The notes under the pieces: generated by a model | Told to the model about the DNA's origin: nothing | What the model saw: only the letters and a program-made list of their open reading frames with translations | Databases searched by the model: none | Origin: Pseudolabrys sp. | Lineage (GTDB): Bacteria > Pseudomonadota > Alphaproteobacteria > Rhizobiales > Xanthobacteraceae | Assembly (NCBI GenBank): GCA_026125895.1 | Contig: JAHCKG010000002.1 | Span: 248,001 to 312,000 of the forward strand | Length of the DNA: 64,000 nt | Direction of reading: 5' to 3' | In this document: in pieces, positions 26,976 through 35,195 of the stretch | Layout of the letters: every line of letters begins with the position of its first letter | Position numbering within the stretch: position 1 is the first letter of the stretch | Program-made: the position numbers and the translations under genes

Positions 26976-27305
26976 TTACTTGGCCTTCGCGATCATGCTT
27001 TCGAACGGCTTGTAGGTTTCCTTGGCGAGGGCCGAATACATTTCGCCGAGCTTGTTGGTTTCGGCGACGAGACCTTCATAGGCCGCCTTGGCATATTCGG
27101 TCTGCACTTCGATCGCCTTTTCGAACGACTTGGCGCCGAACAGCTTCTCCATCAACGCGGTGCTCTCCTCGAACGACTTCTTCGAGTAGTCCGCGATCTC
27201 GGCAGCAATCGCCTGCGCACTCTTCTGCACGTTGGTCACCGACTTCATGGCGAGGTCGATGTTCTCTTTGCTGGCTTGCTGGAATTCCTCAAAGTTCTTG
27301 ACCAT
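26976..27305 (-). CDS. Phasin family protein
   Basis: 109 residues, soluble and helical. Landmarks are NFEEFQQASKENIDLAMKSVTNVQKSAQAIAAEIADYSKKSFEES, ALMEKLFGAKSFEKAIEVQTEYAKAAYEGLVAE and the Ala/Lys-rich end. This is the phasin_2 type, which coats polyhydroxyalkanoate granules. ATG 27305 is preceded by AAGGAATTACC, so the upstream open frame is leader. A strong promoter with a palindrome abutting its -10 lies at 27386-27413, which fits repression by a PhaR-type regulator. No PHA synthase gene is in the window. Confidence 0.93.
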   Translation of the reverse strand: MVKNFEEFQQASKENIDLAMKSVTNVQKSAQAIAAEIADYSKKSFEESTALMEKLFGAKSFEKAIEVQTEYAKAAYEGLVAETNKLGEMYSALAKETYKPFESMIAKAK

Positions 27306-27385
27306 GGTAATTCCTTTCCCCGGCCGCCGTGGCGGCACTCTGCACTCAATGGATGACCCGGATATGACCGCCGGGCTTGAGGTTC

Positions 27386-27413
27386 CTTATAGTGCAGTGC
27401 ACAAATTTGTCAA
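27386..27413 (-). promoter_or_regulatory. Phasin promoter with operator-like palindrome
   Basis: On the minus strand TTGACA (27413-27408) and TATAAG (27391-27386) are separated by exactly 16 bp. The spacer contains the perfect palindrome GTGCACTGCAC (27402-27392), abutting the -10. The leader to ATG 27305 would be about 75 nt. A TGC/GCA-type palindrome at a phasin promoter suggests the repressor PhaR, which binds TGC-rich dyads in other alphaproteobacteria. Confidence 0.6.
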
Positions 27414-27576
27414 CGCTTATGTTGCAACGCGAAATTTACCACAAAATCAGTGGTATAGATTAGGATTTTGGTAACCGAGTTTCCCTAGCGTCGAATCCTC
27501 TGGTGCACAGACCGCGCTATAAATTGGCCACTATGGGGACGTAGGGCCGTCTTGTTTTCGTTGGCTTGGAGGTTCG

Positions 27577-29157
27577 ATGTCGGGGCGGGGAAGCCATGTC
27601 CAACCCTATCTTCGGTGGGGCTGTCTCGGGCTGGCCGTTGTCATAGCGGTCGCCGCCATGTCGAGCGATGCGGATGCGCGGTCCCGGCGCGCCCGTCACC
27701 ACAAAGCTGCAGCCGCGAGCTCCTACAATCCGCCAACCGCGTCCATCGTCGTTGACGGGAACTCGGGCAAGGTCCTTCAGGCGAGCAATGCCGACGCCGA
27801 GCGGCACCCTGCGTCGCTGACCAAGATGATGACGCTCTATATGCTGTTCGAGCGTCTCGATTCCGGCAAGGTCAAGCTGACCAGCGAGATGCCGGTCTCC
27901 TCCCATGCCGCCGCTCAGGCTCCCTCGAAGATGGGTCTCAAGCCGGGCGAAACCATCAAGGTCGAAACCGCGATCAAGGCGATCGTTACCAAGTCGGCCA
28001 ACGACGTCGCCGTGGTCATAGGCGAGTATCTCGGCGGTGACGAGCCCAGCTTCGCCCGCATGATGACGGCAAAGGCGCGCTCGCTCGGCATGATGCGCAC
28101 CACGTACCGCAACGCCTCCGGTCTGCCCAATGACGAACAGGTCACCACCGCGCGCGACCAGGCGTTGCTCGGCCGCGCGCTGCAGGACCGGTTCCCCAAC
28201 TATTTCGCCTATTTCGCGACGCGTTCCTTCACCTATCAGGGCCGCACCGTGCGCGGGCATAACCGCTTGCTCGGCAGCGTCGACGGCGTTGATGGCATCA
28301 AGACCGGCTACATTCGCGCGTCCGGCTTCAACATCGTCACGTCGGTCAACCGCGACAACCGCCACATCGTGGCCGTCGTATTCGGCGGCCGCACCGCACG
28401 CGCCCGCGACGCGGTCGTGCGCAACCTGATCGACGACACGATCAAGGTCGCCGCCGTCCGCCGCACCACGCCGCCGGTCAGCGAAGGCACCGCGGTGGCC
28501 GAAACCAAGCTGCCCGCGGCGCCGCCCGCGCCCGCCGCCGATCCGCGCGCTCAGACCGCCGTCGCCGCCGTCGATGCCCCGGAGCCGGGCTCGACCGATC
28601 CGATCAAGCCGAACGCGGTCAAGACGCTGATGGTGCGTCCCGGCAAGACCCAGCTTGCCGCCTTGTCCGAACTGCCGCCGAGCTCGCGCAAGATGATGCC
28701 GCCGGCCCACACCGCCAGCGTCAGCCTCATCGCCACGGTGAAGAGCGATCTGCCGCCGCCCCCGCCCGGCGCCGGCCCCGGTGTGCTGGGCGTTCTGCCG
28801 GCCAAGGCCGACGTCAGCAGCGGTACCAAGGTCGCCTCCGCCGCCGCCACCGTTCCGGTCGGCAGCGCCCCGGCTCCCGTCGAGCCGGCATCCGCCCCGC
28901 CGGCCAAGGCGCGCAGCGGCTGGATGATCCAGGTCGGCGCCTTCCCGGAAGAGAAGTCGGCCAAGGAGCGCCTTTCGGCGGCGCAGACCAAGGCCAAGCA
29001 GCAGCTCGGCGAGGCCGCGCCCTTTACCGAAAAGGTCGCCAAGGGCGAGCGCTCGCTGTACCGCGCCCGTTTCGCCGGGCTCGACAAGCCGCAGGCGGAA
29101 GCCGCCTGCAAGCATCTTAAGCAAAGCGAAATCCCCTGCATGCTAATCCGCAACTAG
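27577..29157 (+). CDS. D-alanyl-D-alanine carboxypeptidase (DacA-like) with C-terminal SPOR domain
   Basis: 526 residues. After an N-terminal membrane/signal segment (LGLAVVIAVAAM, about 17-28) comes a penicillin-binding peptidase S11 domain with the three catalytic motifs: SLTK at 80-83, SAN at 140-142 and KTG at 242-244. A long Pro/Ala-rich linker (about 280-445) leads to a SPOR domain (WMIQVGAFPEEKSAKERLSA ... CKHLKQSEIPCML) that binds denuded glycan at the septum. The enzyme trims the terminal D-Ala from peptidoglycan stem peptides. GGAGG six to seven bases before ATG 27577 and TATAAA near 27519 support the start and promoter. Confidence 0.94.
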   Translation: MSGRGSHVQPYLRWGCLGLAVVIAVAAMSSDADARSRRARHHKAAAASSYNPPTASIVVDGNSGKVLQASNADAERHPASLTKMMTLYMLFERLDSGKVKLTSEMPVSSHAAAQAPSKMGLKPGETIKVETAIKAIVTKSANDVAVVIGEYLGGDEPSFARMMTAKARSLGMMRTTYRNASGLPNDEQVTTARDQALLGRALQDRFPNYFAYFATRSFTYQGRTVRGHNRLLGSVDGVDGIKTGYIRASGFNIVTSVNRDNRHIVAVVFGGRTARARDAVVRNLIDDTIKVAAVRRTTPPVSEGTAVAETKLPAAPPAPAADPRAQTAVAAVDAPEPGSTDPIKPNAVKTLMVRPGKTQLAALSELPPSSRKMMPPAHTASVSLIATVKSDLPPPPPGAGPGVLGVLPAKADVSSGTKVASAAATVPVGSAPAPVEPASAPPAKARSGWMIQVGAFPEEKSAKERLSAAQTKAKQQLGEAAPFTEKVAKGERSLYRARFAGLDKPQAEAACKHLKQSEIPCMLIRN

Positions 29158-29280
29158 CGGATATCGCCGCCCGGTTCGGTCACGTGACGGGCGGTTCAAA
29201 CAAGAGCGATAACGCTCGACGTGACAGGGATGCGTTGAACGACGGGAGCCGCCAGTGATGGCGTTGCGTACTGGAGTTCT

Positions 29281-29982
29281 TCAGCGATGTTGGCGAAGCA
29301 GCTTTTCCTTGGCCTCGTTAATCCGGGCCGCGAGATACGTCGATCCCCCCTGATCGGGATGGAATTTCTTCATCAGCGCCCGATGGGCGCGCGTGATGTC
29401 GCGCTCGCTCGCTCCTCGCTGCAGGCCAAGGATCTGATAGGCCTCCTCATCCGTCATTTTGGCGCCGCCCGGCGCAGCCCGCCCCGTTGCCGCGTCACCT
29501 TGCGCGTGTTCACGCCAGCGGGGATCCCGGCGGTCAAGATACGGCACCAGTAGCGAGCGGCTTTCGTCGTCCGCTTCGCGCAGCAGCGCCACCAGCCCCT
29601 CGGTATCGAGATCGTCGAGCGAGCGGCCGGCGAAGCGCCCCGCCAGCACCTGCCCCGTCATGGCGCCGCTGTCGTGATCAAGCGTCATCTCGATATAGGT
29701 CGTGCGCACGCGCGACGCCTGCCCGCTCGATTTGCCGGTGCGCGACGAGAAGCCGGCCGGACCGAACGGCATCCACCCCAACAAGCCCAGACCGAACATG
29801 CCCAGCGGTATGGCGATATAGAGTTCGCCGCGCAGCCCGAGAAACGCCGCCAGCCCGATGGCGAGAATGCCGCCCGCCGCCTTGAGCACGCGGGCGCCGA
29901 CCTTCGGGTCGATGCGGGAGATGACGCCGACGACCCAAATCGCCGCCAACAAGATCAGAACGCCAAAGATGAGTGTCGGCAT
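29281..29982 (-). CDS. Membrane-anchored J-domain protein
   Basis: 233 residues. Two hydrophobic stretches at the N-terminus (LIFGVLILLAAIWVVGVI, about 4-21, and GGILAIGLAAFLGLRGELYI) precede a middle region with MTLDHDSGAMTGQVLAGRFAGRSLDDLD. A C-terminal J-domain of about 60 residues contains EEAYQILGLQRGASERDITRAHRALMKKFHPDQGG, including the HPD signature that stimulates DnaK-type ATPases. An N-terminal anchor with C-terminal J-domain resembles the TIM14/Pam18-like or DjlA class. It lies 3 bp downstream of the VWA gene on the same strand, so the two are likely one operon. Confidence 0.9.
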   Translation of the reverse strand: MPTLIFGVLILLAAIWVVGVISRIDPKVGARVLKAAGGILAIGLAAFLGLRGELYIAIPLGMFGLGLLGWMPFGPAGFSSRTGKSSGQASRVRTTYIEMTLDHDSGAMTGQVLAGRFAGRSLDDLDTEGLVALLREADDESRSLLVPYLDRRDPRWREHAQGDAATGRAAPGGAKMTDEEAYQILGLQRGASERDITRAHRALMKKFHPDQGGSTYLAARINEAKEKLLRQHR

Positions 29983-29985
29983 CGC

Positions 29986-30708
29986 TCAGCCGCGCAACTG
30001 GGCGAGCAGCAGGCGCGCGCCGTTCGACTGGTTGTTGGACAGCGCCGCGAGCGCCTTGAGCCCGCCGGCGGCATAGGCCGCCACCGCGCGCAGCAGCTCG
30101 GCGAGTTGATGCGCCGCGCCGGTATCGAAGCGGCAATAGGCGCCGCGGGACAGCCGCGCGATCTCGCGAAACGCCTTGTCGGCAACGGGATCGTTACCCT
30201 CCTGAAACATGAACACCGGCACGCCGAGCAGACCGAGTTCGCCGGCGGAGGCCGAGAGATCGTCGATCGCCTCCTCCATGGCGTCGCCGACGAAGACCAG
30301 CGCCTGCACCGCCTGCCCTTTATGCTCCTTGCGAACGTGGCCCAGCACCTTGCCGATCTGGGTATGGCCGCCGCGGCAGTCGATGCGGCTCATCAGTTCC
30401 GAAAGCTTGCCGGCGTCGGCCACCCAGGACGACGCGCGGCATTCATTGACGCCGCGGAAATACATGAGTTGGATGTCGAGGCCGCCGATATTTGCCGCCT
30501 CGCGGAACATGTCGGCCGTCAGCCGCTGCGCCGTGTCCCAGGTGGGCTGACGGCTCATGGTGGCGTCGAGGGCGAAGACGAGACGGCCGCGCTTGCCGGC
30601 GGTCACGGCCGGGCCAAGCTCCTTCACGCGGTCGAGAAAGCGATCGATCTCGTCGCGCGAGGATTTCGCTGGCGCCTGGTCGGGGCCTTTGCGGGTCGGC
30701 GTGGTCAT
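29986..30708 (-). CDS. VWA domain protein
   Basis: 240 residues, soluble. GRLVFALDATMSRQPTWD carries a modified MIDAS (DATMS in place of DxSxS), followed by LDIQLMYFRGVNECRASSWV, GGHTQIGKVLGHVRKEHK and ALVFVGDAMEE. These features place it in a von Willebrand A subfamily found in Rhizobiales upstream of a J-domain gene. The function is not established; the pairing suggests a chaperone- or proteostasis-related task, which is inference. The operon partner lies 3 bp downstream. Confidence 0.85.
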   Translation of the reverse strand: MTTPTRKGPDQAPAKSSRDEIDRFLDRVKELGPAVTAGKRGRLVFALDATMSRQPTWDTAQRLTADMFREAANIGGLDIQLMYFRGVNECRASSWVADAGKLSELMSRIDCRGGHTQIGKVLGHVRKEHKGQAVQALVFVGDAMEEAIDDLSASAGELGLLGVPVFMFQEGNDPVADKAFREIARLSRGAYCRFDTGAAHQLAELLRAVAAYAAGGLKALAALSNNQSNGARLLLAQLRG

Positions 30709-30758
30709 AAATTCAGATTACACCGATTTGGTTGGAAACGCCGACCACACATAATCAT

Positions 30759-30854
30759 CCGCTCACCCCCGCGAAAGCGGGGGTCCAGTGCGGCAAATTG
30801 CGGTGGCTATCGGTTTGCGCTGCTCTGGGTCCCCGCCTGCGCGGGGACGAGCGG
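30759..30854. repeat. Intergenic palindromic repeat (family R3), copy 2
   Basis: Begins CCGCTCACCCCCGCGAAAGCGGGGG and ends GGTCCCCGCCTGCGCGGGGACGAGCGG. End sequences match those of the repeat at 9900-10022. It lies between mipZ (its 3' side) and the VWA gene promoter. Confidence 0.7.
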
Positions 30855-30870
30855 AGTGAACTGAACCGCC

Positions 30871-31791
30871 CTACGCCAGCAGATCGTGGACCTGGAGCGG
30901 CTGGTCCATGACCGAGAACCACTCGGCCCGCGCCGCGGCGCGGCGGCGGCCGTTCTCCGACACCGGTAGGCGCAGCGCGTTGAGGAGCGCGATGACTTCC
31001 TCGCGCGCGGTGAGGTGCGACATGTTGGGCCGCATGCCCAGCGTCTGCTCGTCGAGATCGTCGAACGCCGTGAGGCCGCGCGGGAAGAACTCGCGATAGA
31101 CGACGCGTTCGGCAAAACCATCGACGGCGCGGAAGCCCATGCGGCGGGCGAGCTCCTGGATGCCCTCGCCGACCAGCTTCTTGTTACGCGAGCCGAGCGC
31201 GGAAAGGCGATTGCGCACGACGATCCAGTCGGTGAGCTTGCCATCGACCAGGCGGCGCTGACGTCGCGCCTCGCGCACCATCTCGGCGTAATGGCTTTCG
31301 CCGGTGACGGCGAAGTTGGTCTGGTCGATCTTGGCCAGCACGTCGAAATCGACGAATGAATCGTTGAGCGGCGTGACCAGCGTGTCGGCCATCGAATGCG
31401 CGAGCCGCATCAGATAGGTGTCGTTGCCGGGCGTGTCGATGACGACGACGTCGTGCGTGTGCTCGATGGCGCTGATGGCGCGCGAGAAGCCGGCAAACTC
31501 GGCCGCCTCATTGGCATCGACCGAATTGGTGTCGGCGCGCGGCACGCAGTAATGCGTCGGCAGCTCAAGCTTGATACGCGCGCGCTCGGCCCAGGCACGG
31601 CGGTTCTGGATGTAATGCGTGAAACTCTGCTGGCGCGAGTCGAGATCGATGGTCGCGACCTTCTGCCCCGCCTTCATCAGCGCGACGGCGATATGCAGCG
31701 CGGTGGTCGATTTGCCCGAGCCGCCCTTCTCGTTGCCGAGCACGACGACATGAGCGGATTGTGGGCTCTGCGAGATCGGTTGGACCAACAT
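30871..31791 (-). CDS. mipZ: Division-plane positioning ATPase MipZ
   Basis: 306 residues, ParA/MinD-type ATPase. The deviant Walker A GNEKGGSGKSTTALHIAVAL is near the N-terminus, then KVATIDLDSRQQSFTHYIQNR, VVVIDTPGNDTYLMRLAHS and DTLVTPLNDSFVDFDVLAKID. This combination identifies MipZ, which forms a bipolar gradient from ParB-parS complexes and inhibits FtsZ assembly away from mid-cell. AAGGA six bases before ATG 31791 marks the start rather than the upstream ATG at 31815. It lies divergent from panC. Confidence 0.96.
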   Translation of the reverse strand: MLVQPISQSPQSAHVVVLGNEKGGSGKSTTALHIAVALMKAGQKVATIDLDSRQQSFTHYIQNRRAWAERARIKLELPTHYCVPRADTNSVDANEAAEFAGFSRAISAIEHTHDVVVIDTPGNDTYLMRLAHSMADTLVTPLNDSFVDFDVLAKIDQTNFAVTGESHYAEMVREARRQRRLVDGKLTDWIVVRNRLSALGSRNKKLVGEGIQELARRMGFRAVDGFAERVVYREFFPRGLTAFDDLDEQTLGMRPNMSHLTAREEVIALLNALRLPVSENGRRRAAARAEWFSVMDQPLQVHDLLA

Positions 31792-31969
31792 GACGCGTCC
31801 TTGGGATATCGCCAATTCTCGATGAAATGCCGGGCTTTAGTCAAGTTTGGCGCGGTTTTACCATTAATCGCGGGCGAGCTTATTCACCATTCGCGCGCCG
31901 GCTGCCCCCGGAATTGACGGGCGCGCGCCGGCGGGGCCATAAGGCTCGCCGCCGCCGGAACCATTAAGC

Positions 31970-32821
31970 ATGACCGACCGTCCTCAAGTCCTCCGCACCG
32001 TCGCCGCCCTGCGCCGGGCCATGGCGCCCTACCGGAAAACCGGCCGCGGTGTTGCCCTGGTTCCGACCATGGGCGCGCTCCATGCCGGCCACCTCAAGCT
32101 GGTGGCCGAGGCGAGGAAGCGCGCGCGCCGCGTCGTGGTGTCGATCTTCGTTAACCCCACCCAGTTCGCGCCGACCGAAGACTTCGGCAGCTACCCGCGG
32201 ACCTTCGACGCCGACATGACGGCGCTCGCCGCGCTCAAGGTCGATGCGGTGTGGGCGCCGACGGCGGCCGAGATGTACCCGGAAGGCTTCGCCACCCGGG
32301 TGGCGCCGGAGGGCGCGGCCCTGGCCGGGCTCGAGGACAAGTTCCGCCCGCACTTCTTCGGCGGCGTCGCCACCGTGGTGACCAAGCTGTTCACGCAGGT
32401 TCAGCCGGACTTCGCCATGTTCGGCCAGAAGGACTACCAGCAGCTTCGCGTCGTCACGCAGATGGCGAGCGATCTCGATCTGCCGCTCAAGGTCGTCGGT
32501 ATTCCGACGGTGCGCGAGAAGGATGGCCTCGCCCTCTCGTCGCGCAATGTCTATTTGTCGGAGGCCGAACGCGCCATCGCGCCGACGCTCTATCGCGTGC
32601 TCAAGGCGAGCGCCCAACGCATCAAGCGCGGCGAGCCGATCGAGATGGTGATGGAGGAAGGCGCCGGCGAGATCCGTCACGCCGGCTTCGCGCTCGATTA
32701 TCTCGAAGCGCGTCATGCCTTGAACCTCAAGCCAATCGCCTCTGTGAAGGACGGTCCCATTCGTTTGCTCGTGGCGGCGAAGATCGGCAAGACGCGATTG
32801 ATCGATAATCTGGGGGTGTGA
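31970..32821 (+). CDS. panC: Pantoate-beta-alanine ligase
   Basis: 283 residues. PanC joins pantoate and beta-alanine with ATP to give pantothenate, the coenzyme A precursor. Signature elements are [18 protein letters not shown] (HxGH nucleotide-binding motif), [35 protein letters not shown] and [17 protein letters not shown] (KMSKS-equivalent loop). panB is not adjacent. A large inverted repeat follows the stop codon. Confidence 0.97.
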   Translation: MTDRPQVLRTVAALRRAMAPYRKTGRGVALVPTMGALHAGHLKLVAEARKRARRVVVSIFVNPTQFAPTEDFGSYPRTFDADMTALAALKVDAVWAPTAAEMYPEGFATRVAPEGAALAGLEDKFRPHFFGGVATVVTKLFTQVQPDFAMFGQKDYQQLRVVTQMASDLDLPLKVVGIPTVREKDGLALSSRNVYLSEAERAIAPTLYRVLKASAQRIKRGEPIEMVMEEGAGEIRHAGFALDYLEARHALNLKPIASVKDGPIRLLVAAKIGKTRLIDNLGV

Positions 32822-32839
32822 GGCACGCTCTCTCTCCCG

Positions 32840-32966
32840 CCCTCCCCCTTGTGGGGAGGGTCGACCGCCGAGCGAAGCGAGTGCGGTCGGGGTGGGGGTC
32901 GATGACGACCGCGATCACCCCCACCCCGCTCGCTATCGCTCGCGACCCTCCCCACAAGGGGGAGGG
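32840..32966. repeat. Large inverted repeat downstream of panC
   Basis: Arms CCCTCCCCCTTGTGGGGAGG (32840 on) and CCTCCCCACAAGGGGGAGGG (to 32966) are reverse complements that continue inward with GTCG/CGAC. A second, imperfect pair lies inside (GGTCGGGGTGGGGGTCG / CACCCCCACCCCG). Repeats of this form are common between rhizobial genes. The hairpin may stop panC transcription. Confidence 0.85.
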
Positions 32967-33436
32967 TAAAGTGTGATCGCCGCTGCGTTCACATTTCTCA
33001 GGATTCAATTTTCAAACAGCCCGGTCCTAAACAGCCAACGCTCCGCTGGCCCTGTTCTTTGTGCGGCGCGGGTCACGCCGTATTCCCTTTCCCCTCCGGA
33101 CATGCCGAGGGAATGGAGCGCCGCGAAGCGCCCAAAGTGTGCACCTTGCGGTGCACGGCCCCTCCTTGCGATCGGAGAAGGCCTGCGCCCCGCGGCGCTC
33201 CATCGCGGTGTCTTGACGACGCCGGGCCGCGCTTCTGGCGGCTGATCCATCTTGCGACGGGTAGCGCTCACCATCAGCAAGCTCCTTGCAGCCGGTCCTA
33301 GTGCCGGCGGGCGGAGCCCCGGCGCCGCCCGAGCGCCTGGGATGCGTAATCCCCAGGCCCGCGGGCACCGCATCCTTTCCCACTGACAAGACGCCTCATG
33401 ACAGCGCCCCCGGCCGGATCGGACGGAGCAACGTTA
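32967..33436. other. Gene-free GC-rich region left of the IS1595 element
   Basis: About 470 bp. Open frames on both strands are Arg/Gly/Pro-rich and show no domain. The stretch carries short hairpins such as GTGCACCTTGCGGTGCAC (about 33139) and GCCGGCGGGCGGAGCCCCGGC (about 33303). It looks like repeat-derived, non-coding DNA. Confidence 0.45.
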
Positions 33437-33444
33437 TCCTATTG
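33437..33444. repeat. Left target-site duplication of the IS1595 element
   Basis: TCCTATTG, identical to 36102-36109 at the other end of the element. The 8-bp length is that known for the IS1595 family. Confidence 0.8.
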
Positions 33445-33456
33445 TAGGAATAAGTG

Positions 33457-33479
33457 CGCACTTATATACTTGACAAAAG
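33457..33479. repeat. Left subterminal inverted repeat of the element
   Basis: Pairs with 36052-36074 at 21 of 23 positions. It also supplies the -35 (TTGACA, 33470-33475) of the transposase promoter; a matching TAAATT -10 lies 16 bp further at 33492-33497. Confidence 0.8.
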
Positions 33480-33517
33480 CGCGCAGATGTTTAAATTCAC
33501 GGTCATAGGAGCTTCCG

Positions 33518-34453
33518 ATGACCGCAGTGTTCCAAAACCCCATCTTTCAGGACGAAACCAAGGCACGTGAGGCTCTGGAAGCCGTGCGCTGGCCTGAAGG
33601 CCCCTATTGCCCTCACTGCGGCAACTCGGACCCCGAAAAGATCGCCAAAATCGAAGGCAAAAAGCAGTCTCACCGCCCCGGCCTGTACTACTGCAACGAG
33701 TGCAAGGGCCAGTTCACGGTTACGGTCGGGACCGTCTTTGAAAAGTCCAAGGTCCCTCTAACCAAGTGGTGGATGGCCGCTCACCTGATGAACTCAGGCA
33801 AGAACGGCGTTTCCGCCCACGAAATTCACCGGACTATCGGCGTTACCTACAAGACCGCTTGGTTCATGATGCATCGCCTTCGCGAAGCCATGAGCGAGGT
33901 CGCCTCTGCCCCCATGGGCGGCACTGGCGGTCCTGTTCAAGCCGACGAAACCTACTATGGCGGCACGTCCAAGCGCGCCAAAGGCTACGTCAAAGGCTTT
34001 GGCGGCAAGTCTAGCGTTGTCGCGCTTGTTGAACCTGCCACCGGCCAAGCCCGCGCCTTCGTTATGAAGGGCACCAGCGCCCACCAAGTTTCCGAAATCC
34101 TGTTTACGAACGTTGTCCGCAAGGCCACCACGCTCGTGACCGATGAAAGCCGCCTCTACACGAAAGCCGGTACTGAATTTGCGGACCATCAAACCGTGCT
34201 GCACACCGCGAAGAAATACGTCAACGAGGCAGGCTTTACGACGAACCACGTTGAAAACTTCTTTGGCGTCCTCAAGCGCGGTATGCGCGGCACCTATACG
34301 CATTGCGACGAAAAGCATTTACAGCGTTACGTTGCGGAATTCCAATTCCGTTATAACAACCGCTCCGGCCTTGGCGTTAGCGATGGGGAACGGACGGCGA
34401 AGGCTCTCAAGGGCATTGAGGGCAAGCGCCTGACGTACCGGCCGACTAACTGA
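33518..34453 (+). CDS. IS1595 family transposase (ISXO2-like)
   Basis: 311 residues. An N-terminal zinc ribbon (CPHCGN ... CNECKGQFTVTVGTVFEKSKVPL) is followed by a helix-turn-helix region (KWWMAAHLMNSGKNGVSAHEIHRTIGVTYKTAW) and the catalytic core. The core has PVQADETYYGG (first Asp), TLVTDESRLYT (second Asp) and NHVENFFGVLKRGMRGTYTH (third acidic/Asn position). The C-terminal RYNNRSGLGVSDGER is typical. The enzyme moves DNA by a DDE-type reaction and makes 8-bp target duplications, which are present here. AGGAG six bases before ATG 33518 and a promoter starting in the left repeat drive it. It appears intact. Confidence 0.96.
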   Translation: MTAVFQNPIFQDETKAREALEAVRWPEGPYCPHCGNSDPEKIAKIEGKKQSHRPGLYYCNECKGQFTVTVGTVFEKSKVPLTKWWMAAHLMNSGKNGVSAHEIHRTIGVTYKTAWFMMHRLREAMSEVASAPMGGTGGPVQADETYYGGTSKRAKGYVKGFGGKSSVVALVEPATGQARAFVMKGTSAHQVSEILFTNVVRKATTLVTDESRLYTKAGTEFADHQTVLHTAKKYVNEAGFTTNHVENFFGVLKRGMRGTYTHCDEKHLQRYVAEFQFRYNNRSGLGVSDGERTAKALKGIEGKRLTYRPTN

Positions 34454-34506
34454 AGCCAAGACTCTTAGGCAGAAGGCCGCTAAATTCCTCCGGTGGAGGA
34501 AACGCC

Positions 34507-34707
34507 ATGCCGAAAAAACCTAGCATTCTAAATGAACGCAGACCGCTCCCGCCGCTATCAACCGAAACGAACTACTTGGCGGCGGACTTTGAATATCTGG
34601 AGCATTTCGGTCCGCAGCTAACCGGATCAAAAGCCATTCTCCGTCTGAATTTGAAGAATGGACCACAATTGATGTGCCATGTAGCGACGATCAACTGCAG
34701 CACCTAA
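34507..34707 (+). CDS. Small cargo protein of the IS1595 element, possibly frameshifted
   Basis: A 66-residue frame with an excellent Shine-Dalgarno (GGAGGAA six bases before ATG). The part up to YLAADFEYLEHFGPQLTGSK reads like protein. After the AAAA run at 34629-34632 the other frame reads better: PSEFEEWTTIDVPCSDDQLQ, then LMISLFESYPPRALAYLKER, ending at a stop at 34781. One extra A would give a 91-residue product. If the gene is intact as printed, a 24-codon ORF (34707-34781) overlaps its stop (TAATG). No family is recognised. It sits between the transposase and the oppositely oriented cargo genes. Confidence 0.55.
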   Translation: MPKKPSILNERRPLPPLSTETNYLAADFEYLEHFGPQLTGSKAILRLNLKNGPQLMCHVATINCST

Positions 34708-34784
34708 TGATTTCTCTTTTCGAGAGTTACCCACCCCGTGCCCTTGCTTACCTGAAAGAGCGCTGGCCGAGGGAGACTTAAGTT

Positions 34785-34922
34785 TCATGTCTTTTTCTTT
34801 CGGGAAGCGGTGACCTTTTTCTTCTTCCCGCCAGCCTTCAATTCATCATGGGGCTTTGGCTTCATACGTACAAGAGCGCCCATTAGGCGCTTGGTAGATT
34901 CGATGTCTTTGTCTTTTCCCAT
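34785..34922 (-). CDS. 45-residue basic protein, IS1595 cargo
   Basis: A short minus-strand gene, ATG 34922 to TGA 34785. The product begins MGKDKDIESTKRLMGALVRM and continues with KPKPHDELKAGGKKKKVTASRKKKT. The segment RLMGALVRMKPKPHDE recurs in small unnamed proteins of alphaproteobacteria, often near transposases, as far as I remember. Its ATG directly follows the stop of the upstream DUF2283 gene (TAAATG), so it is translationally coupled to it. The Lys-rich tail could bind nucleic acid. Function unknown. Confidence 0.65.
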   Translation of the reverse strand: MGKDKDIESTKRLMGALVRMKPKPHDELKAGGKKKKVTASRKKKT

Positions 34923-35195
34923 TTAGTCCCTGACATGATCCAAGATGGTCTCTACCTGCGCCGCAGGAACCTCCAGCCTTTCGGAGATTTCAGGGACCAA
35001 CGTTGACCGGCGCTGGTACCAATAATGTGCGAAGTCGATGATTGTCACACCAACTGGATGGCCTAGTCTATCGTAACGCCAAACCACACCGGGGCGATCT
35101 TCGGCGCCCCGGCCGGCGGACTCGCCGGGGGCGGAAATATAAAGAACGTCGTTATCTGCGTCGTAAACGACTTCAAACCTTTTAAGATTTGTCAT
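34923..35195 (-). CDS. DUF2283 family protein, IS1595 cargo
   Basis: 90 residues from ATG 35195, preceded by GGAG eight bases upstream. RFEVVYDADNDVLYISAPGE and GVVWRYDRLGHPVGVTIIDF are typical of DUF2283, small beta proteins whose members often occur beside toxin-antitoxin or DUF4258 genes. The C-terminal half (VPEISERLEVPAAQVETIL) is helical. The function is not established. It overlaps the upstream cargo gene by 14 bp and abuts the downstream 45-codon gene without a gap, so three cargo genes form one tight minus-strand unit. Confidence 0.78.
   Translation of the reverse strand: MTNLKRFEVVYDADNDVLYISAPGESAGRGAEDRPGVVWRYDRLGHPVGVTIIDFAHYWYQRRSTLVPEISERLEVPAAQVETILDHVRD

Noticed and set aside
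27517..29124. 535-codon minus-strand frame over the D,D-carboxypeptidase
   Set aside because: Shadow of the peptidase, which has all three catalytic motifs and a SPOR domain.
33005..33373. Minus-strand frame of 122 codons left of the IS1595 element
   Set aside because: No domain, atypical composition, overlaps hairpins and has an equally long frame in another phase.
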